From JAWXCM01 sp034408745 (lineage in GTDB: Bacteria; Acidobacteriota; Terriglobia; Bryobacterales; Bryobacteraceae), in the NCBI GenBank assembly GCA_034408745.1, contig JAWXCM010000135.1, positions 1-15,012 of the forward strand: a DNA stretch of 15,012 nucleotides, read 5' to 3'. The translations under genes and the position numbers were made by a program. Below, in pieces: positions 7,915 through 15,012 of this stretch. Each line of letters opens with the position of its first letter. Within the stretch, counting starts at the first letter, position 1. Under the pieces are notes generated by a model. That model had not been told where the DNA came from. It saw only the letters and a list, made by a program, of their open reading frames with translations, and ran no database searches.

Positions 7915-10439
7915 TTGAAAATATCCCGGATCCGGCCGAAGAATCCCTTCTTTTCCTCAGGCTTCTTTGGTTCCTCGGGGCGCACGTCGCCAGCCCCGCC
8001 GGACGCGGGAATCTGCACCGAGTTGCTGGACGCCGGAGCACCGCGGGCGGCTCGAACAGGTCTGCTGGGGTCTTCAGCCGCTTTGGTCGGAGCCGCGGGA
8101 GTGGTCTCCCACCCGGCCACCTGCGTAGCACCGCCGCCATGGATGCGGCAAAGCTCCACCGGCTGCGTACCTGAGATAAACACCTCGGAGCGAGCTGCCG
8201 GACATCCTGCCGTAGCCAGCTGCCCCGTCGTGGGGTCCACGTCGACACTCACGATGCCCTCGGGTGCATCCCACTCACTGACGTTCTTGTAGGCGCGGTG
8301 CGTGTGCGCCCGCTTCATGAACTCGGTCCAGATTGGCAGAGCCGACCTGGAGCCCTCAAGGTTCAGGTCCTTGCCGTCGTCGAAACCGACCCAGACGACA
8401 CACACCAGCTTTGAGGTGAAGCCGGCAAACCAGCCGTCACGCGAAGTGCCTGTTTTGCCCGCCGCCGGCAGCGTAAAACCGCGCCCGCGAACCCCGGCCG
8501 CGGTGCCGGAGCGCATCACTTCCTGCATCAGGCTGACCATCAGGTAGTCGACGCGAGGGTCGAGCACGGCCTTGCGGTCAGGCTTGCCCTCGTAAACCGA
8601 TTCACCACGGTTGCTCCGAATCAGGGATACCCACTGTGGCTTCGAAGCAACGCCCCGGCTCGGGAACATGGTGTAGGCGCTGGCGACTTCAATCGGAGTC
8701 GCATCGGCCGAGCCCAGCGCAATCGCCGGCGTCGCCCGCACGTCCATGCTTAGCCCGGCGCGTTTAGCGAGATCGAGCACCGCCTTAAAGCCCACCGATT
8801 CGCCCAGCTTGACGGTTGGGATGTTGAGTGACTTAGCCAGGGCCATACGCATCGGCACGTTACCGTAGAACTTGTCGCCGAAATTGCTCGGCGCATACGT
8901 GCGGTCATCGTAGTAGAACGTGGTGGGTTCGTCGGCGAGCATCGTGGCCGGTGTCAGCGCACCGCTGCCGCCTTCGAGCCCCGTGTTCAGGGCCGCGGCG
9001 TAGACAAACGGTTTGAATACCGAGCCAGGCTGGCGGTTGGCCCGTGCCCTGTTCAACTGGCTGAGGCCGTAGTCGCGCCCGCCGATCAGTGCCTTGATCG
9101 CGCCGGTAGCCGGGTCCATGGCGACCAGAGCCACCTGCGGCTCGCGGTACGGGATGCCCTTTTTCGCGCGTTTTCGGATCAGTTCGTCGGCTTCCTTAAT
9201 GCCCTCGCGAACGGCGACCGCCGCGTCGTGCTGCAACTCGATGTCGAGCGTGGTGTATACGCGATACGCGCTGTTCTGGAAGTCGTGATTCTGGAACTGA
9301 TCCAGCAGCCAGTCGTTCACAAGGTCGACGAAATACGGAGCGTCGCTGGATTCCGAGCCTGTTTTGGAAACGACCAGCGGGGATTCCACCGCCGTCGCGT
9401 ACTCCCGGTCGTCGATATAGCCGTTCTCGCGCATCAGAGTGAGCGAGACATTGCGCCGGTTGCGGGCGCGGTCGGGCCACTTCACGGGGTTGGTGTAACT
9501 GGGCCGCTGGATCAGCCCGGCCAGCGTGGCGCACTCCTGAATTGAGAGGTCGCGGAAATCCTTGCCGAAGTACTGCTGGGCCGCCTCGCCAAATCCGCGG
9601 ATGGCGAAGCTGCCGCGACGCCCAAGGTCGACGTGATTGGCGTAATACTCGAAGATCTTCTCCTTGGAGAGCTTCTGCTCCAGGTGAAGCGTGATCATGG
9701 TCTCGGCGATCTTGCGCTGCCAGGTCTTTTCCGGCGTCAGCCAGAAGCCGCGCGCCAGCTGCATGCTGAGGGTCGACGCGCCCTGCGCCCGGCGCTGCTC
9801 ACGGAAGTCGATGTAGGCGGCCTTGAGGATGCGCAATGGGTCGAAGCCCGAATGCTGAAAGAAACGTTTGTCCTCGGTCGCGGTCACCGCGTTGACGAGG
9901 TTTTTGGGCAGATCCTCAAACCGCACCATGCGGCGCTTCTCGCGCGTACGGTCGAACAGGTTTGTGATCAGCTCCGGTTCAAGGAGGTATTGCGTGCGCT
10001 CGGAGTTGTCGCGCAGAGAGATGATCTGGCTGATCTTTCCGCCCTTCACCTTGATGACAGCTTCTTCGTCATCGAAGTAGCTGTCGGGGCCAGGGAAGAT
10101 CTCAAGGGCATCGGGCCGGACGTTATACCAACCCATCCGCGCCGTGCCCTTAGCGTCGGCATAGCCGCTGCGCCTCAGGGCGGAGGCCATTTCGTTCAAT
10201 TCCACCGTGTCGCCCACCATCACCACCTGCGGCGCGGCAAACAACATGGAGGTGTTTGCAAACGGTCCGGCAAAGAGCTTCTTTTCGATGAGCTTGGCGT
10301 ACCTGGTGTAGTAGAACGCGAACGTACCCAGCAGGACGGTGTTGATGACGACAAAGAGAATTAAAAAGGCCCGTCCCCAGGGGTTCAAAAGGAACCGCAC
10401 GAACGCCGCCTTTTTCGGCACCTGAATTTTGATCGCCAT
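7911..10439 (-). CDS. Bifunctional penicillin-binding protein, PBP1B-like (glycosyltransferase/transpeptidase)
   Basis: This 842-residue class A PBP polymerises lipid II into glycan strands and cross-links them in the periplasm. A single N-terminal membrane segment (about 22-44) anchors it. Residues about 66-150 resemble the UB2H regulatory domain of PBP1B. The GT51 domain (about 155-340) shows the catalytic Glu189 in ATEDKRFF, GASTLSMQLAR at 220-230 and a second Glu264 in KIFEYYAN. The transpeptidase domain (about 433-710) has SVFK with nucleophile Ser473, SLN at 537-539 and KTGT at 662-665, so both activities should be intact. The C-terminal part has Cys746 and Cys764 in the usual spacing, then about 75 low-complexity Pro/Ala residues ending in a basic amphipathic tail. 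The ATG is 11 nt after the GH43 stop; no strong ribosome site is visible (mini-frame ATG-AAA-CTG-GTA-TAA precedes it). Equivalent to mrcB/ponB by architecture. Confidence 0.95.
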   Translation of the reverse strand: MAIKIQVPKKAAFVRFLLNPWGRAFLILFVVINTVLLGTFAFYYTRYAKLIEKKLFAGPFANTSMLFAAPQVVMVGDTVELNEMASALRRSGYADAKGTARMGWYNVRPDALEIFPGPDSYFDDEEAVIKVKGGKISQIISLRDNSERTQYLLEPELITNLFDRTREKRRMVRFEDLPKNLVNAVTATEDKRFFQHSGFDPLRILKAAYIDFREQRRAQGASTLSMQLARGFWLTPEKTWQRKIAETMITLHLEQKLSKEKIFEYYANHVDLGRRGSFAIRGFGEAAQQYFGKDFRDLSIQECATLAGLIQRPSYTNPVKWPDRARNRRNVSLTLMRENGYIDDREYATAVESPLVVSKTGSESSDAPYFVDLVNDWLLDQFQNHDFQNSAYRVYTTLDIELQHDAAVAVREGIKEADELIRKRAKKGIPYREPQVALVAMDPATGAIKALIGGRDYGLSQLNRARANRQPGSVFKPFVYAAALNTGLEGGSGALTPATMLADEPTTFYYDDRTYAPSNFGDKFYGNVPMRMALAKSLNIPTVKLGESVGFKAVLDLAKRAGLSMDVRATPAIALGSADATPIEVASAYTMFPSRGVASKPQWVSLIRSNRGESVYEGKPDRKAVLDPRVDYLMVSLMQEVMRSGTAAGVRGRGFTLPAAGKTGTSRDGWFAGFTSKLVCVVWVGFDDGKDLNLEGSRSALPIWTEFMKRAHTHRAYKNVSEWDAPEGIVSVDVDPTTGQLATAGCPAARSEVFISGTQPVELCRIHGGGATQVAGWETTPAAPTKAAEDPSRPVRAARGAPASSNSVQIPASGGAGDVRPEEPKKPEEKKGFFGRIRDIFK

Positions 10440-10450
10440 TTATACCAGTT

Positions 10451-11377
10451 TCATTGTCTCAGACGGGGACCGCGGTTTGTCCACACCATTGGTTCCATGT
10501 ACATGCGCCGGGCCGTCATCGCCGCATCCCATGCGTGATAGACGAGAAAGTCGGTCTCGCTATCCGGTCCGGTAATGACGCTGTTGTGGCCCGGGCCGAT
10601 CAGCTCGCCCGGTACCGTGCGCAGCAGCCGGGCGCCGGAGGCGTCGCCGTCAAACGTCCATGGGCCGGTCACACTGTCCGAGACGGCCCAGTCCATGCCG
10701 TAGGTTTCGTTTTCCCACCGGCCGGTGCTGAACAGGCACCAGTAGCGGCCGAGGCGTTTGCGGACGCAGGGACCCTCCACGGTGTGCCAGTCGAATCGCC
10801 GGCCGTACATCAGGCGATTGTTCAGGAAGCGCTGCCAGTCATAACGAGCCCGAATCACGGTAGCAGCCTCGCCGCTCAGCTCCGTCATGCTGGCCATCGG
10901 CTGCACCACAATGCCAGTGCCGGCCCGGCAGTCGCCGTCGGTGGAGTCGAGGAAATCGCGGGCGTAGAACAGGTACCAGCTCCCGTCGTCGTCCTGAAAG
11001 GGGGAGGCGTCAATGGCGAACGGGCAGACGAACGGATCGGTGAGTGCGACGCCCGTGTCCACGTAGGGACCGTCGGGCACGTCCGACGAGGCGACGCGAA
11101 GATGATGCCCGCGGTCTGCCCACCCAGCCGAGTAGTACATCCAGTAACGGCCCTCGGCAAAGGCAACCTCAGGAGCCCAGAAATCGCTGCCGAGCTCCGG
11201 CCCTGGATGCTGCAGCGCGCCGCCGGCAGGCCGCCAGTGGGACAGATCCGGGGAGGTGAGGAGGGGGAACAGATTGCTGCCATCCTCGACGGGTCCGGTG
11301 CCGACGGCGTAGTACGTCGAGCCAGCCAGCCACACGAACGGGTCAGCGAAATAGCCGGAGAAGACTGGGTATCGCAC
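10451..11377 (-). CDS. Glycoside hydrolase family 43 (beta-xylosidase / arabinofuranosidase-like)
   Basis: The 308-residue protein has the five-bladed propeller signature of GH43: the general base Asp12 in ADPF, WAPE at 67-70, the pKa-modulating Asp123 in IDASPF, the acid Glu201 in VEGP, and His264 in GPGHNS, a position often binding a structural metal. It should cleave arabinose- or xylose-containing glycans. No signal peptide is seen, so it would act in the cytoplasm on imported oligosaccharides, unlike the exported neighbours. The start is a GTG at 11377-11375 directly after an in-frame TAA, with no clear ribosome binding site; no earlier start is possible, and the next Met (80) would remove the catalytic base. 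It lies 11 nt before the PBP gene on the same strand and 54 bp from the divergent trpB2-like gene. Substrate specificity inside GH43 cannot be read by eye. Confidence 0.88.
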   Translation of the reverse strand: MRYPVFSGYFADPFVWLAGSTYYAVGTGPVEDGSNLFPLLTSPDLSHWRPAGGALQHPGPELGSDFWAPEVAFAEGRYWMYYSAGWADRGHHLRVASSDVPDGPYVDTGVALTDPFVCPFAIDASPFQDDDGSWYLFYARDFLDSTDGDCRAGTGIVVQPMASMTELSGEAATVIRARYDWQRFLNNRLMYGRRFDWHTVEGPCVRKRLGRYWCLFSTGRWENETYGMDWAVSDSVTGPWTFDGDASGARLLRTVPGELIGPGHNSVITGPDSETDFLVYHAWDAAMTARRMYMEPMVWTNRGPRLRQ

Positions 11378-11431
11378 TTAGTAAGGACGCGGATACACGC
11401 AGGTGATATACATAAGATCAAACCACCGGCC

Positions 11432-12796
11432 ATGTCGGACTCCATCAAGTACGTAATCGACGAAAGTCGCATCCCGAGGCACTGGTACAACCTGGCGGCA
11501 GACTTGCCCCGGCCAGTTCCTCCACCGCTGCATCCTGGAACGCTGCAGCCGCTCGGGCCCGATGATTTGGCCCCCCTCTTCCCGATGGCGTTGATCCAGC
11601 AGGAAGTCAGCACCGAAAGAGAGATTGAGATCCCGACGCCAGTTCGGGACGTCTACCGGCAGTGGCGTCCGACGCCGTTATACCGGGCGCGCAGACTTGA
11701 GAAGTTACTCGATACTCCGGCTCGCATCTACTACAAATATGAGGGAGTTAGTCCGGCCGGGAGCCACAAGCCGAACACGGCCGTGCCGCAGGCTTTCTAC
11801 AATCGGGAAGCCGGGGTTCGGAAGCTGGTGACGGAGACCGGGGCGGGGCAGTGGGGCTCGTCTCTTGCCTTTGCCGGGGCTCTGTTTGGTATCGACGTGG
11901 ACGTCTTTATGGTCCGCGTTTCGTTCCACCAAAAGCCGTACCGGCGGGCGTTGATGCAGACTTACGGCGCGCGTTGTATCGCCTCTCCGTCAGAGGAGAC
12001 TGCCGCGGGGCGCGCGATCCTGAAGCAGCGGCCGGATCACCCGGGCAGTCTCGGCATCGCGATCTCGGAAGCGGTGGAAGTGGCGGCTGGGCGCGAGGAT
12101 ACGAAATACGCGCTGGGCTCGGTGCTGAACCATGTGCTGCTGCACCAGACGGTGATCGGCCAGGAAGCGATCATCCAGCTGGATATGGCCGGGGATTACC
12201 CCGATGTGATCGTCGGCTGTACCGGCGGCGGGTCGAACTTCGCGGGGATCGCGTTTCCGTTTATCGGCCAACAACTCCGAGGCGGGAAAAAGATCCAGGT
12301 GGTGGCGGTGGAGCCGTCAGCCTGCCCCAGTTTGACCAAGGGGACGTATGCCTACGACTTCGGCGATACGGCGCATTTGACGCCGCTTACCAAAATGCAT
12401 ACGCTGGGCTCCACGTTCACGCCTCCGGGATTTCATGCCGGTGGGCTGCGCTACCACGGCATGGCGCCGATGGTCAGCCATTTGAAGGAACTCGGGCTGA
12501 TCGAAGCGCGGTCGTATGGGCAGTTGGCCTGCTTTGAGGCGGGCGTGGCGTTCGCGCGGGCCGAGGGTATTTTGCCGGCGCCGGAGGCGAATCATGCGGT
12601 GAAGGGCGCCATCGACGAGGCGCTTCGCTGCCAGCGGGATGGCGTTTGCCGCACCATTCTGTTCAACCTGTGCGGGCACGGCCACTTCGATATGCAGGCT
12701 TACACCGACTACTTCACAGGCAAGCTAACGGACCAGCAGTACGAGGAATCGGAACTCGCGATGGCACTCGCCGGGCTCCCGAGTGTCCCTGCCTAA
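11432..12796 (+). CDS. trpB2: TrpB2-type tryptophan synthase beta chain-like PLP enzyme
   Basis: The 454-residue protein is a fold-type II PLP enzyme of the TrpB2 group (TrpB-like), longer at the N-terminus than canonical TrpB1. The PLP lysine is Lys113 in SHKPNTAVPQ, the catalytic Glu135 is in TETGAGQWG, and the PLP-phosphate loop is GGGSN at 265-269. It would make tryptophan from indole and serine in the cytoplasm, either as an indole-salvage enzyme or with a distant TrpA; TrpB2 proteins do not couple to TrpA in the way TrpB1 does. No trpA, trpC or trpF lies nearby, so it is an orphan here. I chose the ATG at 11432; the open frame extends upstream antisense to the GH43 gene, but the MSDSIKYVIDESRIPRHWYN start matches family N-termini. 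No strong ribosome site is visible. The downstream phosphatase/peptidase gene begins 1 nt after its stop. Confidence 0.93.
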   Translation: MSDSIKYVIDESRIPRHWYNLAADLPRPVPPPLHPGTLQPLGPDDLAPLFPMALIQQEVSTEREIEIPTPVRDVYRQWRPTPLYRARRLEKLLDTPARIYYKYEGVSPAGSHKPNTAVPQAFYNREAGVRKLVTETGAGQWGSSLAFAGALFGIDVDVFMVRVSFHQKPYRRALMQTYGARCIASPSEETAAGRAILKQRPDHPGSLGIAISEAVEVAAGREDTKYALGSVLNHVLLHQTVIGQEAIIQLDMAGDYPDVIVGCTGGGSNFAGIAFPFIGQQLRGGKKIQVVAVEPSACPSLTKGTYAYDFGDTAHLTPLTKMHTLGSTFTPPGFHAGGLRYHGMAPMVSHLKELGLIEARSYGQLACFEAGVAFARAEGILPAPEANHAVKGAIDEALRCQRDGVCRTILFNLCGHGHFDMQAYTDYFTGKLTDQQYEESELAMALAGLPSVPA

Positions 12797-12797
12797 T

Positions 12798-15012
12798 ATG
12801 CGGAAGGCCGCCTGGCTGGGGCTGCTGCTGCTTCTGGTTCCCTGTGTGGCGCCGGCGCGGAGCCGGGTGTTCTTCATGTCGTTCGATGCCCTTGGATATG
12901 AGCGGCTTACGGCCGATCCCGCGGCCGAGCCGCTGACCGCGCTCCGGGGCATGATGCGTACCGGCGCGTATGCCGAGGGCCTGATGCCCGCCTATCCCAG
13001 CACCACCGCCAACGGACACGCCGCGCTGTGGACCGGCACTTACGCAGGCGGCAACGGGATACTGTACAACCAGACGCCGCTGATGCCTCGCTCGGCGCAT
13101 GCGTTCACGGAGCGCGTGGTCGGGTTTCGCTCTGAGGGTTTGACAGCCGAACCGATCTGGCTGACGGCGGCTCGGCAGGGTAAGCGCGTCGTCGCGCATC
13201 AGGTCACTCAGGTGTTTCCGTTCACGCCGCAGACGGTCGGCTCCGGCCCAATGCCGAACCTGGTGGTGGCCAATGGATTCCAAAGCCGGTCGTTTGCGCC
13301 GTGGCAGCTGGTCCGGCCTGGCGGGGAGGGCGTGCGGAAGGTGGAGTGCGCCGGTGCACCGGTGTGCTTCGAGTGGATGGCGGGCAAGTCGACGTTCCGG
13401 GCTGAGGTGGTTGCGGGTGGCCTGCGGGTTCGGAGTGGTTCCCAGATGGTCGAGGTTCGTGCGCAGCCTGAAGAGATCGAGGCTCCGCGCAATCGGGCGC
13501 TGGCCAGGCACTGGAGCGCGGGTCTGGAAGTGGAGGGACTGCCGGCGTTTGTGGCGTTTCGGCTGTTCTCGCTGGCAGCGGACGGCTCGGACTTTGAGCT
13601 GCTGCAGACTCCGATTCAGGAGATGGCGATCTACGCCGATTCGCGGGTGAACGCCGAGGTGGCACGGGAGATGCAGCGCGAGGTGGGTCCGGCGGTCGGC
13701 AATGCGGCGGGTTCGCTCTGGACGCGGACGCTGATCAACGAGCGGCGGTTTTTGGAGACGCTGGAACTGGTGGTCCGGCAGCAGATTGCCGAAGTGAAGT
13801 GGCTGGCTCGCAAGCGCGATCCGGATCTGTTGATTACGTATGTGTCCGCCATCGACGATCTGGACCATCTTTGGTATGGGCTCGGCGAATCGTATCGGGA
13901 GTGGCGGAAGTGGGGCTTCGTAGCTGTCAACCGGGCGGCCGAGGCGCTGCTGGGGCTGGCGTCGCGCGAGGATCACGTGGTGGTGGCCAGCGACCACGGA
14001 ATGGCGCCGGTCGAGTGGTACGTGGGCGTCAACAAGGTGCTGCAGGGTGCGGGGCTGGCGGGCAAAGCCGTGGCGCTGAACACCTGCGTTCTGGTCAATA
14101 CGGACGACTGGAAAGGCGGCACTGTGAAGGCTGCCGAGCGCGAGGGCGTGCTCGACCAGGTGGCCGCGGCGTTGGTGGCGGTGAAGGCGGATGACGGTCA
14201 GCCGGTGGTGACAATGGTCTACCGGTCCCAGGAGGACCTTAGGTTCTTCGGGCACGTGGATCCGGCGGGTGCCGACCTTTGTTTCGACCTGCGTCCGGGG
14301 TATGGTCCCACGGAATCGGGCGACGGGGGTGTGCTGCAGAAGGCCGTCAGGCCGGTCGGAGCTCACGGGTTCGATCCGAACCGGGCCGACATGAAGGCCG
14401 TTCTGCTGGTGACCGGCCCTCGCGCTGCGGCGGGCAGGTCACTGGGGCCGCAACGGAGCGCGTCGGTAGCGGCACTGGTCGCCGATCTGCTCGGAATTGG
14501 GGCGCCTTCGAGTGCGGCGTTCGCCTCACCGCTGGCGGTGCGGGCTCGCGACCTTGGTTTGAAGCCGGGGGTGTTTCCGCCGGGGAAGGCGAATGCGATC
14601 ACCGATGTGGCCGGGGTGCTGGTCGGGCACAAGACTCTGATTGAGGGTTCGACCGTACGGACCGGGGTGACCGCGATCCTGCCGCACGGCGGGAATGTGT
14701 TCAACGACAAGGTGGCGGGCGCGGTGTTCGTCGGCAACGCGTTCGGCAAGCTGGCCGGATCGACGCAGGTGAACGAGCTGGGGCAGATCGAGACGCCGAT
14801 CGTGCTGACCAACACGCTCAGCGTCGGTACGGCAATGGAGGCCGTGGTCGGGTACACGGTGCGGCTGCCCGGGAATGAGAAAGTGCGGTCGGTGAACGCG
14901 CTGGTGGGTGAGACGAACGACAGCAGAATCAACGACATTCGCGGGATGCACGTGCGTCGCGAACATGTGGTGGAAGCGATCGTGAGGGCGTCGGGGGGAG
15001 CGGTGATGGAAG
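12798..15012 (+). CDS. Secreted fusion: alkaline phosphatase-superfamily hydrolase + DmpA-like (S58) aminopeptidase, 3' end outside window
   Basis: One frame runs without a stop from the ATG at 12798 to the window end (738 codons). A Sec signal peptide covers about residues 1-20. Residues about 22-580 form a phosphodiesterase/nucleotide-pyrophosphatase-like member of the alkaline phosphatase superfamily: metal ligand Asp30 in SFDALG, nucleophile Thr70 in YPSTTANGH, Asp353 and His357 in AIDDLDH, Asp399-His400 in ASDHGM, and His523 in GAHGFD. All expected residues are present. From about residue 582 (RARDLG) the sequence switches to the N-terminal half of a DmpA-type L-aminopeptidase/D-esterase: NAITDVAGVLVGH, RTGVTAILPHG, TNTLSVG and GETNDSRINDIRG. 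The window ends a few residues before the family's Gly-Ser self-cleavage site, so an intact catalytic centre cannot be confirmed. It follows trpB2 by 1 nt with no clear ribosome site, suggesting re-initiation. The fusion could be a sequencing or assembly join, but no frame break is seen. Confidence 0.88.
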   Translation, partial: MRKAAWLGLLLLLVPCVAPARSRVFFMSFDALGYERLTADPAAEPLTALRGMMRTGAYAEGLMPAYPSTTANGHAALWTGTYAGGNGILYNQTPLMPRSAHAFTERVVGFRSEGLTAEPIWLTAARQGKRVVAHQVTQVFPFTPQTVGSGPMPNLVVANGFQSRSFAPWQLVRPGGEGVRKVECAGAPVCFEWMAGKSTFRAEVVAGGLRVRSGSQMVEVRAQPEEIEAPRNRALARHWSAGLEVEGLPAFVAFRLFSLAADGSDFELLQTPIQEMAIYADSRVNAEVAREMQREVGPAVGNAAGSLWTRTLINERRFLETLELVVRQQIAEVKWLARKRDPDLLITYVSAIDDLDHLWYGLGESYREWRKWGFVAVNRAAEALLGLASREDHVVVASDHGMAPVEWYVGVNKVLQGAGLAGKAVALNTCVLVNTDDWKGGTVKAAEREGVLDQVAAALVAVKADDGQPVVTMVYRSQEDLRFFGHVDPAGADLCFDLRPGYGPTESGDGGVLQKAVRPVGAHGFDPNRADMKAVLLVTGPRAAAGRSLGPQRSASVAALVADLLGIGAPSSAAFASPLAVRARDLGLKPGVFPPGKANAITDVAGVLVGHKTLIEGSTVRTGVTAILPHGGNVFNDKVAGAVFVGNAFGKLAGSTQVNELGQIETPIVLTNTLSVGTAMEAVVGYTVRLPGNEKVRSVNALVGETNDSRINDIRGMHVRREHVVEAIVRASGGAVME

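Noticed and set aside
11385..11420. TATACA at 11407-11412 as a -10 box for trpB2
   Set aside because: No -35-like hexamer lies 16-18 bp upstream, and the vegetative promoter consensus in this lineage is uncertain.
10454..11431. 326-codon upstream extension of the trpB2 frame
   Set aside because: It is antisense to the GH43 gene, which shows all catalytic residues. TrpB2 homology begins at the ATG at 11432, so the extension is a shadow.
12798..12850. Lipoprotein signal at the start of the fusion protein
   Set aside because: The only cysteine in the signal region is preceded by Val-Pro, which does not fit a lipobox (Leu-Ala/Ser-Gly/Ala-Cys); ordinary Sec cleavage near residue 20 fits better.
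12714..14366. 550-codon open frame on the - strand
   Set aside because: It is antisense to the fusion gene, whose + strand frame carries a signal peptide and all alkaline phosphatase-superfamily ligands. The - strand translation is Arg/His/Pro-rich, with no recognisable motif; such mirror frames are common in GC-rich DNA.

Overview
The window most likely comes from a high-GC, Gram-negative soil-type bacterium of the Acidobacteriota, near Solibacter/Bryobacter. The main reason is the paired DUF1592/DUF1552 operon, which is common in that group and in Planctomycetota, Verrucomicrobiota and Myxococcota. Supporting signs are a PBP1B-type penicillin-binding protein with a UB2H-like region, a TrpB2-type enzyme, and many exported proteins with Sec or Tat signals. 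This placement is inferred from gene content only; no rRNA or marker gene is present.

Layout. Positions 1-84 look like the 3' end of a + strand gene, followed by two adjacent stem-loops. About 800 bp after that (283-1079) hold no convincing gene. On the - strand, 5435-1080 carry a two-gene operon: a secreted protein with two CxxCH haem motifs and the DUF1587/1595/1592/1588/1585 series, then a Tat-exported DUF1552 protein. Divergent from it on the + strand are a secreted alpha/beta hydrolase (5530-6753) and a secreted protein of unknown function (6750-7901), overlapping by ATGA. These converge on a - strand PBP1B-like bifunctional peptidoglycan synthase (10439-7911), with a perfect palindrome across the two stop codons. 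A GH43 glycoside hydrolase (11377-10451) lies just upstream of the synthase on the same strand. Divergent from it, a TrpB2-like PLP enzyme (11432-12796) is followed after 1 nt by a long open frame (12798 to the window end).

That last gene is the most unusual. In one uninterrupted frame it encodes a signal peptide, a complete alkaline-phosphatase/nucleotide-pyrophosphatase superfamily domain with all metal ligands and the nucleophile recognisable, and then, after a very short linker, the N-terminal part of a DmpA-like (peptidase family S58) self-processing aminopeptidase. The window ends just before the expected catalytic and self-cleavage site.

Functionally, most genes concern the cell envelope or scavenging: exported hydrolases, cell-wall synthesis, an exported haem protein, and a carbohydrate-active enzyme. 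No mobile elements, CRISPR arrays, tRNAs or rRNAs were recognised.
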